Assembly (NCBI GenBank): GCA_963779325.1
Contig: CAVZXS010000034.1
Span: forward strand, 1 to 64,000
Length of the DNA: 64,000 nucleotides
Origin: CAVZXS01 sp963779325
GTDB lineage: Bacteria > Bacteroidota > Bacteroidia > Chitinophagales > Chitinophagaceae
Direction of reading: 5' to 3'
Part shown: piece after piece, positions 24,399-33,781 of the stretch
How the letters are laid out: the number at the start of each line of letters is the position of its first letter
How positions within the stretch are numbered: the stretch's first letter is position 1
The notes under the pieces: generated by a model
Seen by the model: only the letters and a program-made list of their open reading frames with translations
Told to the model about the DNA's origin: nothing
The model's database searches: none
Translations under genes and position numbers: made by a program

Positions 24399-26615
24399 TT
24401 AACTACGGCCGCTTACATCATTTAACGCACTGTACAAATTGTCCGTTTCAATCGGTTTGCGCAAAAAGCCGGTAAAATAATCCGGGTATGCTTCGTCAAT
24501 ATTGGCGGTAATATCGGCTGTGAGTGCATAGATGGGTGTATTTTTATTAATGCCGCCGTTATTTTTTATTTGTTTACTTGCATCATAGCCGTTCATCTCG
24601 GGCATGTGTATATCCATTAAAATAATATCATATTTTTTTGCTTTCGCTTTTTGTACCGCTTCCATTCCGTTTTTAGCGCAATCGGCCGAAACACCCCATT
24701 TGGATAACAGCCTGGTAGCCACAAGTAAATTAATATTATTATCATCAGCCAGGAGTACACTCAAATTACCGGGCAGTTGATTTGCTTTGGAAGTTTGTAC
24801 AACCGGCCTATCGGCCGGCTTCAATATCAAATCAAAATAAAAAACGGAGCCTTTACCTGCAGTAGTTTCTATTTTTACTTCACTTCCGTAAAGCCAGGCA
24901 AGTTTTTGTACAATGGCTAAACCCAGGCCCGAGCCTTTCTCTTTTTTTATGGTAATGGATTTAGATTGCGTAAACATATCAAAAATGCCTTCAAGAAAAT
25001 CTTCCGGTATGCCGACGCCGGTATCTTTTACTTCGAACCGCAGTTGAGCGCCTTGTATCGTTGCCGCGGTTTTTTTGACAATTAAATCAACGGAACCCCG
25101 GTCGGTAAATTTAATGGAGTTACTCAGCAGGTTTCCCAGTATTTGGGTCAGTTTCATTTCGTCTGCTTCATATATTTCATCGGGGTCGCCCATAATGTGC
25201 AAATTCAATTGAAGACCCTTTTCTTTTGCCAGGCTATCATAAGTATTTTTAATATTATTCAGCAGGTGGCGGATGTAAACGGGCCTGTTCTCCAACTCTA
25301 CTTTACCGGTTTCCAATTTAGTAAAGTCAAGAATATCATTTATCAACGACAATAAATTGGCCGAAGCAAATTTCAATGATTCCAATAACTGCTTTTCTTC
25401 ATCTCCCCGGCGAGGTTTTAATAAATTAGCTATAGTAATAATGGCATTTAGGGGCGTTCTTATTTCATGACTCATATTGGATAAAAAATCCTGTCTTACT
25501 TTGGCTGCGTATTCCGCCCTGTCTTTTTTCTCCATCATTTCCACTCTTTCTATCTGCATTTTATCCTGCAAGGCCTGTGCTTCCATTTTATTAATCAGCG
25601 TATAGCTGTTTACAATTTGGCGGGTCTGGTTATTTACATTGGCTTCCTGTTCTGCATGATGCATCTCCAAATAATATAATGCCTTTTCAATATTAAGTTG
25701 TTCTTTAAAAACCTCGTACAGCATATAGCTGGTTTTGGTTTTGGTCATTCGCATTTTGTACTTATCGCTCAGTTCAAGCGATTGCAGTAAAAATTCCCCC
25801 GCTTTCGAAAAATCTTTCTTGCGCATGTACAACTCGCCCATCTTTTGGTACGCCATTGCAAGACCAAGTTTTTCACCCATTTCAATATGTATGGCGATGG
25901 ACTTACTAAAATCTGCTTCAGCCAAATCAAATTGTACCTTTTTGGTATATATTTTACCGCGACCGTAGTATGCAAAAGCCAAACCTCTTGTGTCACCTGT
26001 TTGCTGTTTTAAAGCAATGCACTCTTCAATAATTTCCATTGCTTTATCAATATTGTTTTTATTAAGATAAAGCCCGGACAACGGGTTGCAGGCATTGGTC
26101 TTTATATTTATGTCGCCAATCTTTTCCGCGGCAGCTATGGCAGCTTCATTGGCTTCAATAGCATTGTCTATATCGCCAAAATATTCATATATGGTGCCAA
26201 GCACTTTATAGCACCGGGCTTCATTCGCGTAGTCATTAAATTTTCGGTAAATACCCAGGCATTCAGTAATGTATTGCAATCCCGCATGCAGGTTATCTCT
26301 TTTATAATAAACACTTGCGATGGTGTATTTCGTATCCGCTAATCCTCTCTCATCTTTCAACGATTCAAAAAGACGGCCGGCTTCGCCTGCCTCCTCCAGT
26401 GATTGGTCATACTCGCCGTTAATCATATAATAAAACGAAAGGCGTGAATGACTTTTTGCAAGGAGCGTATTATCTCCGCACTGTTTACTTAATGCAAGTG
26501 CTTCGCCGGCTAATGCAATACTTTGTTTAAGATTATTTACACGAATGGCATGGGCCTCTTCCAGTATACTGTCTATTCGTTGCTCAGTTAACAATGATGA
26601 TTGAAGGTTTATCAT
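24399..26615 (-). CDS. TPR-hybrid histidine kinase with C-terminal receiver domain
   Basis: 738 residues, no TM segment, so cytoplasmic. TPR repeats fill about residues 1-330, then a coiled coil, a HisKA domain (SNMSHEIRTPLNAII, His near 385), a HATPase domain (ILGNLLSNSIKF, DTGVGIP and GSGLGLAI) and a receiver (LLADDNNIN, then DIILMDIHMPEMNG with the acceptor Asp). It lacks its own output domain, so it must pass phosphate to a partner or act through binding. Bacteroidota use such soluble TPR kinases widely. Signal unknown. All key kinase residues present. Confidence 0.92.
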   Translation of the reverse strand: MINLQSSLLTEQRIDSILEEAHAIRVNNLKQSIALAGEALALSKQCGDNTLLAKSHSRLSFYYMINGEYDQSLEEAGEAGRLFESLKDERGLADTKYTIASVYYKRDNLHAGLQYITECLGIYRKFNDYANEARCYKVLGTIYEYFGDIDNAIEANEAAIAAAEKIGDINIKTNACNPLSGLYLNKNNIDKAMEIIEECIALKQQTGDTRGLAFAYYGRGKIYTKKVQFDLAEADFSKSIAIHIEMGEKLGLAMAYQKMGELYMRKKDFSKAGEFLLQSLELSDKYKMRMTKTKTSYMLYEVFKEQLNIEKALYYLEMHHAEQEANVNNQTRQIVNSYTLINKMEAQALQDKMQIERVEMMEKKDRAEYAAKVRQDFLSNMSHEIRTPLNAIITIANLLKPRRGDEEKQLLESLKFASANLLSLINDILDFTKLETGKVELENRPVYIRHLLNNIKNTYDSLAKEKGLQLNLHIMGDPDEIYEADEMKLTQILGNLLSNSIKFTDRGSVDLIVKKTAATIQGAQLRFEVKDTGVGIPEDFLEGIFDMFTQSKSITIKKEKGSGLGLAIVQKLAWLYGSEVKIETTAGKGSVFYFDLILKPADRPVVQTSKANQLPGNLSVLLADDNNINLLVATRLLSKWGVSADCAKNGMEAVQKAKAKKYDIILMDIHMPEMNGYDASKQIKNNGGINKNTPIYALTADITANIDEAYPDYFTGFLRKPIETDNLYSALNDVSGRS

Positions 26616-26737
26616 TTTTATGGATAAAATAATGGTAACATAAAAGTAATATAATTGTTGACAGTTTAAAAGGGTTCTGCAAATAAATATTACCGCATAT
26701 CATCCGTTCGCAGCCCGGTGCCGTTTAAATAAAAGCA

Positions 26738-26757
26738 TTTGTGTAGCTTTACACAAA
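26738..26757. promoter_or_regulatory. Palindrome before the crotonase-like fragment
   Basis: TTTGTGTA, GCTT, TACACAAA: perfect 8-bp arms. It contains TAGCTTTA, one base from a -7 box, so it could be an old operator/promoter. Confidence 0.35.
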
Positions 26758-26765
26758 GATTATTT

Positions 26766-26840
26766 ATGGCAGACGGATATGTAAAATCAGCATTTCACAA
26801 AGGCAAAACCGGATATCAAATCCTTGTCCGCAACAGTTAG
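26766..26840 (+). pseudogene. Possible 5' remnant of an enoyl-CoA hydratase gene
   Basis: 24 codons reading MADGYVKSAFHKGKTGYQI and then a stop. The first 16 residues match the start of the intact crotonase at 29397 (MTDSYVKSEIHNGVTG) at nine positions, and the DNA agrees at about 34 of 47 bases. Could also be an unrelated short ORF. Directly preceded by the 26738 palindrome. Confidence 0.35.
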
Positions 26841-26854
26841 TTCTTAATTGATAC

Positions 26855-27706
26855 TTACTTTTTTCCCCCTTTCGTACTCAATCTAAAACTAAGGCCGATG
26901 CCTACATTAAAATCATTTTGATTAAGATAATAATTTGGTTGGAGATCAGTAGTAGTTAGCATTTGAAGATTAAGTCCCACCCGGGGTAGTTTTGCCGGGT
27001 AAAAATCAGCTTTCATAAAAAAATCAAATGTAGAAATATTTAGTTTATTGTCAGTAGTAATGGAACGGGCTTCTCTTTCCTGCGAAGTATAATTTGTTTT
27101 TATATTATTAAAATTAATAGAAGAAAATTTTCCCCCGACAGAAACAACTATATTGCTTGAAGCATAATATACTGAAGGTTGAAAATATAGTTTAAACACA
27201 TTATGGTCATAAAACCGTCCGCCAGGTACTATTACAGAATTTGCTTCTGTAGCTTTATATGACCCGAAACCGGTGCCAACGGCCAGTTCAATAAAAAAAC
27301 TCTTTTTTGCATTAAGATTTTTATAGTAAGCAAGGCCGCCTTCAGTTATATTTCTCTTATAATTATAATCGATTTTTTCCGGTCTACTTGTTAGCGAATT
27401 TCTTAGCGAAGCCCCTTTTTCAGATGAGTGCATAAAAGAAGATTGTAGTGCCAGCGAATTGCTAATAGAGTAAGATGCCTGGGCCTGCAAACCATGTATA
27501 CTCTCATTGTTATCACCTAAACCGTTAATATCAGAAGAGTTAGCCGAACTTTTACCACTGCTGTATAAAAGCTTTCCGTGAAGCTGGTTCCGGGCTGTAT
27601 GCTGCCCGGTATTTGCCAGGGTGGGTGTATGCTGAATAAATTTTACAGTGTTGCACGAAGCAAGAGAAAAAATACAAATTGCTGATAAAAGAGTTGATGA
27701 TTGCAT
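26855..27706 (-). CDS. Outer-membrane lipoprotein, barrel-like, unknown function
   Basis: 283 residues with lipobox CIFSLASC (Cys at 19). The mature protein is rich in Ser, Asn and Tyr with alternating strands (SNIVVSVGGKFSSINFNNI, FNVGIGLSFRLSTKGGKK), consistent with an outer-membrane barrel carried on a lipid anchor. No named family seen. It is downstream of the 7TM-AraC regulator on the same strand, 266 bases apart, and may be its target. That gap contains no clear terminator. Confidence 0.6.
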   Translation of the reverse strand: MQSSTLLSAICIFSLASCNTVKFIQHTPTLANTGQHTARNQLHGKLLYSSGKSSANSSDINGLGDNNESIHGLQAQASYSISNSLALQSSFMHSSEKGASLRNSLTSRPEKIDYNYKRNITEGGLAYYKNLNAKKSFFIELAVGTGFGSYKATEANSVIVPGGRFYDHNVFKLYFQPSVYYASSNIVVSVGGKFSSINFNNIKTNYTSQEREARSITTDNKLNISTFDFFMKADFYPAKLPRVGLNLQMLTTTDLQPNYYLNQNDFNVGIGLSFRLSTKGGKK

Positions 27707-27972
27707 AAAAATTATTTAAATGAGTAATTAGAGTCTGCCCTTTTGTATTTATTTGTCATAACATTTTTTTAGACAAAAAATCTGCTTCTATCACAGCAGT
27801 TGGCAGAAAATTCTATTGTAAAGTACGGTTGAGATAAAGTTTTTTTTGTCAAATGCAGTTTAACAGGCCATATATGCAGTACCGGCTAATTGAATGAAAG
27901 CCCTGTAATCTGATAGTCAGATATTTATACAAAAATGTATTAGCTTAGATGAAGAAAGAATAATAGATAAAA

Positions 27973-29280
27973 TCAGGATAAAAGTAAATCTGCAGGCTTT
28001 TTTCCTGCCTGTAAGAGTGTTTTGAGTTTAGCCGGTGTGCTTCCGGTAAGTTTTTTACAGTATTTGCTAAGAGTGCCGGTAGATGTAAGACCGGATTTAT
28101 AGGCAAGAGATTGTATAGTATATGCCTCACTTTCTTTATCTGCCAGTAAATCAATAAAATATAAAATCCTGTAACGATTAATATATTCGTAAAAACTACC
28201 TTCCTTAGAAAATAGTTTTATAGCTTTTGAAATAGTGAAGGAACTGGTTCCTAATTTATTAGCAATATCTGTAAGTGTGATTTCGGGATTAGTAAATATT
28301 TTTTCCTTACTTATATACACCTCCAGCCGGTTAAACCATTTTTGAAAATGTTGTTTATCCGATTGTTGTGTTTGCAAATTTTTTTCCGGTTTACCCCCCT
28401 CAGTCATTTTTTCATGTGTATGTTTCGTTTCAACTATTGGCTGAGTGCCCGGTAATGGTAGTATTTCTGCTTCTACCGGTTCCGGCATTGGTTCTGAAAC
28501 TGTGTGTTCTTCTTTATCAATAGAAGCAATTTCAGAGTTCACTTTTAAGTAGGGTTCGGGTACATAAGGACGAAGTACAGCGAAGTAGCCAAAAACTAAC
28601 ACCACTAAAGCAATGAGCAGGTACAATGAAAAATACATATCCTTAACAATCTCTACTCGACCCCAAAAAACTTCCAAGCCGAATGCAGTAAACCAGTATA
28701 TCCATAATACTATGGCAATGCCCAAAATAACTTTCATCCAGTTAAACCGGAGTGTTTTGTAACTGGATAATACCCGGAATATGTTCCAGGTAAAAGATTT
28801 AATTTCCCGATAAGCAAGAATAATACAGGTAAGATTGAATACCAGCGATAAAGATGTACGTACATAATAATACAGCGATGTATTGGCAATTACCGGCCTT
28901 TCTGAAACTGTATGCGGATGTTTGTAATAGTGAACCGAAAGGGCAATAAAGCAAATTAATTCAATCAATGCCGGTAAAAACAACAGCATATTTGTTTTTA
29001 CTGATGGCCGGTAATGCGGATTGGTGTAAGTACATACATACAAATAAGCAAACGGGGAAAGTAAGAACCGCACCGGAAAATCAGAATAACACCACCAGGA
29101 AAACCTTTCAAAAACGGGTATAATTGTTATAAACTCTGTTATCAGCAGCAGCAGTATGATGTATTGCAGAAAGAAATATTTGGTAGCCGGATTTTTCTTA
29201 ATACGGAAAATACTAATGCAAAAAAGTACTACCCCGTTTAAAAGCAGATAATAGTAGAAAAGCATTAGCCATTTATTCAT
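27973..29280 (-). CDS. Seven-TM AraC-family transcriptional regulator
   Basis: 435 residues. The first 220 hold about seven TM helices starting with WLMLFYYYLLLNGVVLFCI. A charged linker (about 230-320, VSEPMPEPVEAEILPLPG) leads to an AraC double helix-turn-helix: EITLTDIANKLGTSSFTISK and AYTIQSLAYKSGLTSTGTLS, then TGSTPAKLK. Membrane-bound regulators of this design couple an extracellular or membrane signal directly to promoter binding. Divergent from the crotonase gene, sharing a 116-base region. Confidence 0.88.
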   Translation of the reverse strand: MNKWLMLFYYYLLLNGVVLFCISIFRIKKNPATKYFFLQYIILLLLITEFITIIPVFERFSWWCYSDFPVRFLLSPFAYLYVCTYTNPHYRPSVKTNMLLFLPALIELICFIALSVHYYKHPHTVSERPVIANTSLYYYVRTSLSLVFNLTCIILAYREIKSFTWNIFRVLSSYKTLRFNWMKVILGIAIVLWIYWFTAFGLEVFWGRVEIVKDMYFSLYLLIALVVLVFGYFAVLRPYVPEPYLKVNSEIASIDKEEHTVSEPMPEPVEAEILPLPGTQPIVETKHTHEKMTEGGKPEKNLQTQQSDKQHFQKWFNRLEVYISKEKIFTNPEITLTDIANKLGTSSFTISKAIKLFSKEGSFYEYINRYRILYFIDLLADKESEAYTIQSLAYKSGLTSTGTLSKYCKKLTGSTPAKLKTLLQAGKKPADLLLS

Positions 29281-29371
29281 GCAAAAGTTGGTTTTGGCAG
29301 AGAGGTTTTATTTTTGGTAAGCTATTGCAAAATAGGGGTTTTCAGCCTAAAGTGTGAAACCTCTTTTTTAT

Positions 29372-29379
29372 TACATTTG
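29372..29379 (+). promoter_or_regulatory. -7 box of the crotonase gene
   Basis: TACATTTG matches TAnnTTTG, 17 bases before the ATG. -33 TTG absent. Confidence 0.4.
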
Positions 29380-29396
29380 ACTAACAAATTCTTTAT

Positions 29397-30176
29397 ATGA
29401 CAGACTCATATGTAAAAAGTGAAATACACAACGGCGTTACCGGTATTGAATTCTTTCATCCGCAAAGTAATTCGCTGCCCTCAAAATTATTAGATCAATT
29501 ATCGCAGGCTATACATGCAGCGGGTAATGATGAGGAAACAAAAGTGATTATACTGCGAAGTGCAGGCGAAAAAACATTTTGTGCCGGCGCCAGTTTTGAC
29601 GAGCTGGCGGCGATAAAAAATAAAGAAGAGGGTCTTGCATTTTTCAGCGGGTTCGCTAAAGTCATTAATGCCATGCGCATTTGCCCCAAATTTATAATTG
29701 CCCGTATACAGGGTAAATGTGTGGGCGGCGGCGTTGGTATTGCCGCCGCGGCAGATTATGCCATTGCGTTAGATACCGCCGAAATAAAATTAAGCGAGTT
29801 GGCAGTTGGTATCGGTCCTTTTGTAGTAGGCCCGGCGGTAGAAAGAAAAATAGGGACTGCGGCCTTCAGCACATTGGCCATTGATGCAGCCATGTGGCGC
29901 AACAGTGACTGGGCTAAACGCAAAGGCCTGTTTGCCGAAGTACACTCTTCCGTAGAAAATATGGACGAATCCATCCTGCGATTGGCAACCGCCTTATCAC
30001 ACTCCTCACCTGAAGCAATGGCCGAAATGAAAAAAATATTTTGGAAGGGTACCGAACATTGGGATGAATTATTGATTGAAAGAGCAAAAATCAGCGGAAG
30101 ATTAGTGTTGAGTGATTTTACAAAGAAAGCCATTGAAAAATTTAAAACCGCTGTCAAATCTTCAAAACGGAGCTGA
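29397..30176 (+). CDS. Enoyl-CoA hydratase/isomerase (crotonase) family enzyme
   Basis: 259 residues. Oxyanion-hole segments FCAGASFDELAAI and GKCVGGGVGIAAAADYAIA are clear; KLSELAVGIGPFVVGPAVE supplies the usual catalytic acid region. Acts on acyl-CoA thioesters in the cytoplasm. PaaF/PaaG-type roles in phenylacetate or leucine/isovalerate catabolism are possible, and paaZ lies 10 kb away, but the exact reaction cannot be assigned. Five bases separate it from the AlkA-like gene, so they are probably co-transcribed. Confidence 0.85.
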   Translation: MTDSYVKSEIHNGVTGIEFFHPQSNSLPSKLLDQLSQAIHAAGNDEETKVIILRSAGEKTFCAGASFDELAAIKNKEEGLAFFSGFAKVINAMRICPKFIIARIQGKCVGGGVGIAAAADYAIALDTAEIKLSELAVGIGPFVVGPAVERKIGTAAFSTLAIDAAMWRNSDWAKRKGLFAEVHSSVENMDESILRLATALSHSSPEAMAEMKKIFWKGTEHWDELLIERAKISGRLVLSDFTKKAIEKFKTAVKSSKRS

Positions 30177-30181
30177 AAAAA

Positions 30182-30820
30182 ATGCATATAACATTTGACG
30201 CAACCAATTTTCATCTGCTTTGCGATAAGCTTGCACGAAAAGATAAAGAACTAAAAAGAATTATAAAGCAGCACGGGCATCCGCCCATGTGGACGAGGAA
30301 GCAGGGTTTTGAAACATTGATTCTTACTATACTCGAACAGCAGGTATCATTAGCTGCCGCATATGCAGCGTTTAAAAAACTCAAAACGAAGATCGGAACA
30401 GTAACCCCTGCAAAAATTTTGGCTATGAGTAATGAGGAATTAAGAGAGTGTTATTTTACCCGGCAGAAACAGGTATATGCTAAAGAACTGGCCACTGCTT
30501 TTGAAACCAGGCAACTTCAATGGAAAAAATTTCCGGGTATGAGCGATGAAGAAATTCGCAGCGAACTTACTTCCGTTAAAGGCATCGGTAACTGGACAGC
30601 GGATGTGTACCTTATGCACGCCCTGCACCGAACGGATTTATTTCCGATTGGCGATATTGCGCTCGTCAACAGTTTAAAAGAAACCAAGCAGCTCCATCCG
30701 CAAATCACCAAAGAAGAATTACCGGCGATTGCGGAACCCTGGCGGCCGTACCGTACCATCGCGGCCTTTATTTTATGGCATGCTTATATTAAAAAGAGAA
30801 ATATAAAAATAGAAGCCTGA
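30182..30820 (+). CDS. HhH-GPD DNA glycosylase, AlkA-like (3-methyladenine II)
   Basis: 212 residues. TLILTILEQQVSLAAAYAAF opens the glycosylase core. The helix-hairpin-helix LTSVKGIGNWTADVYLM (near 133) and the catalytic Asp in FPIGDIAL (near 157) mark the HhH-GPD superfamily. No Fe-S cysteines, so it is AlkA-like rather than EndoIII-like. Excises alkylated bases in base-excision repair. Smaller than E. coli AlkA (282), lacking the N-terminal domain, as in many Bacteroidota. Follows the crotonase gene by 5 bases. Confidence 0.88.
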   Translation: MHITFDATNFHLLCDKLARKDKELKRIIKQHGHPPMWTRKQGFETLILTILEQQVSLAAAYAAFKKLKTKIGTVTPAKILAMSNEELRECYFTRQKQVYAKELATAFETRQLQWKKFPGMSDEEIRSELTSVKGIGNWTADVYLMHALHRTDLFPIGDIALVNSLKETKQLHPQITKEELPAIAEPWRPYRTIAAFILWHAYIKKRNIKIEA

Positions 30821-31007
30821 TCCCGGACCGGGGAAGGGTGGTTTCTACAGTCACCGGCGCCCGGCTAAGCGCTCCGGGAAATATAACTCAACCCTGTATA
30901 GCCTGTTTATAATAAACGGCTTATAAAAATTACCGGCGGCGATATTTATAGTGGAAAAGCATTTTAGTTTACCGCTAATTAACTACATTTACGCTCCGTT
31001 TTACGGT

Positions 31008-31301
31008 ATGTACAAAATTATAACCATATTATTCTTGCTCGGTTCCTTTTTTGTAGAGGATGTTGTCAGTGTTTTTGCATTTGACGATAGCTTAATTCAT
31101 TGTATCGCAGATATGTCGGGCAATGATGTACCGGAGAGCAAAGAAAAAAGCGAAGACGGCAAGGATGAATACAAAATAAATTCAGCCCATCATTTTCGCT
31201 GTTTCGTGAACCCTGCCAAAAATCGATTTCATTATTATGATGAGAACGGTTATTTTGAACATTGCCCGGAAATAAACTCTCCCCCTCCCGATTTGATATA
31301 A
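31008..31301 (+). CDS. Small secreted protein with C-terminal PPPD motif
   Basis: 97 residues from ATG 31008, which places the signal peptide MYKIITILFLLGSFF at the N-terminus; a GTG at 30951 is in frame but less likely. Mature part: HCIADM, a charged Glu/Lys/Asp linker, AHHF, and the end PEINSPPPDLI. The same order (CTTDM, charged linker, YHF, ETPPPDFA) is found in the protein at 45519-45794, so the two are paralogs. Function unknown. It precedes the SulP carbon operon by 152 bases and may be its first gene. Confidence 0.6.
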   Translation: MYKIITILFLLGSFFVEDVVSVFAFDDSLIHCIADMSGNDVPESKEKSEDGKDEYKINSAHHFRCFVNPAKNRFHYYDENGYFEHCPEINSPPPDLI

Positions 31302-31453
31302 TCGCTTTTCTTGTTTAACTTATTACGCACGGTCAGTAATTCCTATCAGGCATTGCTTAATTTTTTGTAAGCGTCCGCGGCGCTGATAATCTTTTGAGTA
31401 TTTACTAAAATCATATTCATTTTTTTAAAAAAGAACTATAAACTGATACCAAG

Positions 31454-33031
31454 ATGAAATTGGATACAAAAAATTTTAAGACAGACTTGCTCTCAGGCAT
31501 GGTGGTTTTTTTAGTAGCCCTGCCGCTTTGTTTAGGTATAGCGGTAGCCAGCGGCGCGCCGCCATTTGCCGGCATCATTACCGGTGTTTTAGGAGGTATA
31601 CTGGTGGGCATATTGAGCAGTTCGCATGTAAGCGTATCCGGTCCGGCCGCAGGTCTTATTGCAATCGTTCTTGCCGCCATAACAAACCTCGGCTACGAAA
31701 CCTTTTTATTAGCCGTAGTACTTGCGGGAGTTTTTCAGTTTTTATTGGGATTAGCAAAGGCGGGCAGTATATCAGGTTATTTCCCCTCGGGTGTTATTGA
31801 AGGTATGCTTACCGCCATTGGTATTATTATCATCAAAAAAGAATTACCGCATGCAATCGGTTATGATAAAGAACATGAAGGCGATTTTTATTCGTATGAA
31901 TTGCTGGATGCTGATAAGGGGTTCTTTGGCGAAATTATTCAATCCTTCAATTATGCCCACAACGGGATAATCATAGTTACGATTATTTCGCTCGGCATTC
32001 TGATAGCTTTTAATAAAATTTCTTTTTTAAAAAAGATAAAAGCTGTACCCGGTGCATTGGTGGTGGTAATAGTTGGTATTATTATTAATGAAATATTTAA
32101 GACAGCAAGCCCCGCATTGGCAATTACCGACGAACATTTGGTTAAACTGCCTACTGCTTCATCTTTCAGCGAATTTTTCGGACAATTTCAATTTCCGAAT
32201 TTTTCAGGGTTCGCTAATCCTGATGTATGGGTTGCTGCTGCCACCATTGCTACGGTAGCAAGTATTGAAACGCTGCTTTGCCTTGAAGCTGGCGATAAAA
32301 TGGATCCACAGAAAAGATTTTCAAGCGCCAATACCGAATTAAAAGCACAGGGTATCGGTAATATGTTTGCCGGTTTTATTGGCGGTTTGCCTATGACATC
32401 AGTAATTGTAAGAACATCGGCCAATGTAAATGCCGGTGCAAAAACAAAGCTCTCTGCAATAATTCACGGTGTTTTATTGTTGCTGACTGTTATTCTTATT
32501 CCCGGCTTACTCAATAAAATTCCAATGGCCTGTCTCGCTGCTATTTTAATAATGATTGGTTTTAAATTGGCAAGCCCTAAAGTGTTCAAGCATATGTGGC
32601 AAGCCGGCAAGTTTCAATTTATCCCCTTTATTGTAACCGTAATAGCGGTAGTTTTTATTGATTTATTAAGAGGTGTCGGTATCGGTTTGGTGGTGAGCAT
32701 TTTCTTTATCCTCAGAGGAAATATGAAACTGGCCTACTTCTTTAAAAAAGAAAAACACCATGAAGGAGAGACAGTGCATATTGATTTAGCGCAGGAAGTA
32801 TCTTTTTTAAACAAAGCGGCTATTAAACAAACGCTGGCGCATTTACCTAAAAACACAAAACTGGTAATAGATGCCGCTAATACAGTTTATATAGACTATG
32901 ATGTGCTGGAGCTGCTGAGAGACTTTGTAAACTTCGGATCAAAAGATAAAAATATTACTGTAATATTAAAAAACTTTAAACCTGCCTATAAAATGGAAGA
33001 TGCTTTGCACGTACACTCCGAGCAGGATTAA
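31454..33031 (+). CDS. SulP family anion transporter with STAS domain
   Basis: 525 residues, about 10-12 TM helices followed by a C-terminal STAS domain (from about 435; HIDLAQEVSFLNKAAIKQTL and KLVIDAANTVYIDYDVLELL). SulP signatures: LVALPLCLGIAVASGAPPFA near the start and VSGPAAGLIAIV. With a carbonic anhydrase 33 bases downstream, it is most likely a sodium-dependent bicarbonate transporter of BicA type rather than a sulfate carrier. First clear gene of the inorganic-carbon operon. Confidence 0.92.
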   Translation: MKLDTKNFKTDLLSGMVVFLVALPLCLGIAVASGAPPFAGIITGVLGGILVGILSSSHVSVSGPAAGLIAIVLAAITNLGYETFLLAVVLAGVFQFLLGLAKAGSISGYFPSGVIEGMLTAIGIIIIKKELPHAIGYDKEHEGDFYSYELLDADKGFFGEIIQSFNYAHNGIIIVTIISLGILIAFNKISFLKKIKAVPGALVVVIVGIIINEIFKTASPALAITDEHLVKLPTASSFSEFFGQFQFPNFSGFANPDVWVAAATIATVASIETLLCLEAGDKMDPQKRFSSANTELKAQGIGNMFAGFIGGLPMTSVIVRTSANVNAGAKTKLSAIIHGVLLLLTVILIPGLLNKIPMACLAAILIMIGFKLASPKVFKHMWQAGKFQFIPFIVTVIAVVFIDLLRGVGIGLVVSIFFILRGNMKLAYFFKKEKHHEGETVHIDLAQEVSFLNKAAIKQTLAHLPKNTKLVIDAANTVYIDYDVLELLRDFVNFGSKDKNITVILKNFKPAYKMEDALHVHSEQD

Positions 33032-33064
33032 TGATTAACAAACCTATTTAAATAAAAAATTAAA

Positions 33065-33778
33065 ATGGAACAATCATATCAAAAGTTAATAAAAGGAAAT
33101 AAACTTTTTGCGGAAAGAAGAAAATTTCATGACCCCGATTATTTTAAAGAATTGGCCAAAGGCCAAAAACCTGAATACTTATGGATTGGCTGCAGCGACA
33201 GCCGTGTGCCCGCCAACGAAATTACCAGCACCAAGAGCGGCGAAATATTTGTACACCGCAATATCGCTAATATGGTAGTACATACCGATACCAACATGCT
33301 GAGTGTATTGGAATATGCCGTAAAGTATATAGGCGTAAAACATATTATTGTATGCGGGCATTATAGCTGCGGCGGCGTAAAAGCATCGATGACCGGCACC
33401 TTTCACGGATTTGTAGATAACTGGCTGCTGAATATTAAAGATGTGTATTTAAAGCACAGAAAAGTATTGGACGCTATAAAGGATGAAGAACAAAGAGCGA
33501 ACAAGCTTACAGAATTTAATGTAATGGAGCAGGTGAGAAATTTGGCGAAGACTACCATTGTACAACAAGCCTGGGCGGAAAGGGAATTGCATTTGCATGG
33601 TTGGGTATACGGTTTAAACGATGGCATTGTAAAAGATTTAAGTGTAATTCATAACAGCAAAGAAGATATTGACGACATTTACAGGTTCAATATTAAACCG
33701 CTGAGCAATGTGCTGCCGGTTGCTGTTAAAAAAGCTTCGGGCAATACAAAAAAGCCGGTTTCAAAAAAGAAAAAATAG
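33065..33778 (+). CDS. Beta-class carbonic anhydrase
   Basis: 237 residues. Interconverts CO2 and bicarbonate. Zinc ligands Cys43 and Asp45 (IGCSDSRVPANE) and the pair His99, Cys102 (CGHYSCGGVKA) are complete. The C-terminus is Lys-rich (KKPVSKKKK), a tail rather than a domain. Cytoplasmic: no signal peptide. Between SulP and dabA with a 3-base gap to dabA, consistent with supplying or consuming bicarbonate moved by both transporters. Confidence 0.95.
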   Translation: MEQSYQKLIKGNKLFAERRKFHDPDYFKELAKGQKPEYLWIGCSDSRVPANEITSTKSGEIFVHRNIANMVVHTDTNMLSVLEYAVKYIGVKHIIVCGHYSCGGVKASMTGTFHGFVDNWLLNIKDVYLKHRKVLDAIKDEEQRANKLTEFNVMEQVRNLAKTTIVQQAWAERELHLHGWVYGLNDGIVKDLSVIHNSKEDIDDIYRFNIKPLSNVLPVAVKKASGNTKKPVSKKKK

Positions 33779-33781
33779 CCA

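Noticed and set aside
30821..31007. tRNA or small RNA in the gap before the PPPD gene
   Set aside because: No cloverleaf or T-loop consensus; I see no feature in this stretch.
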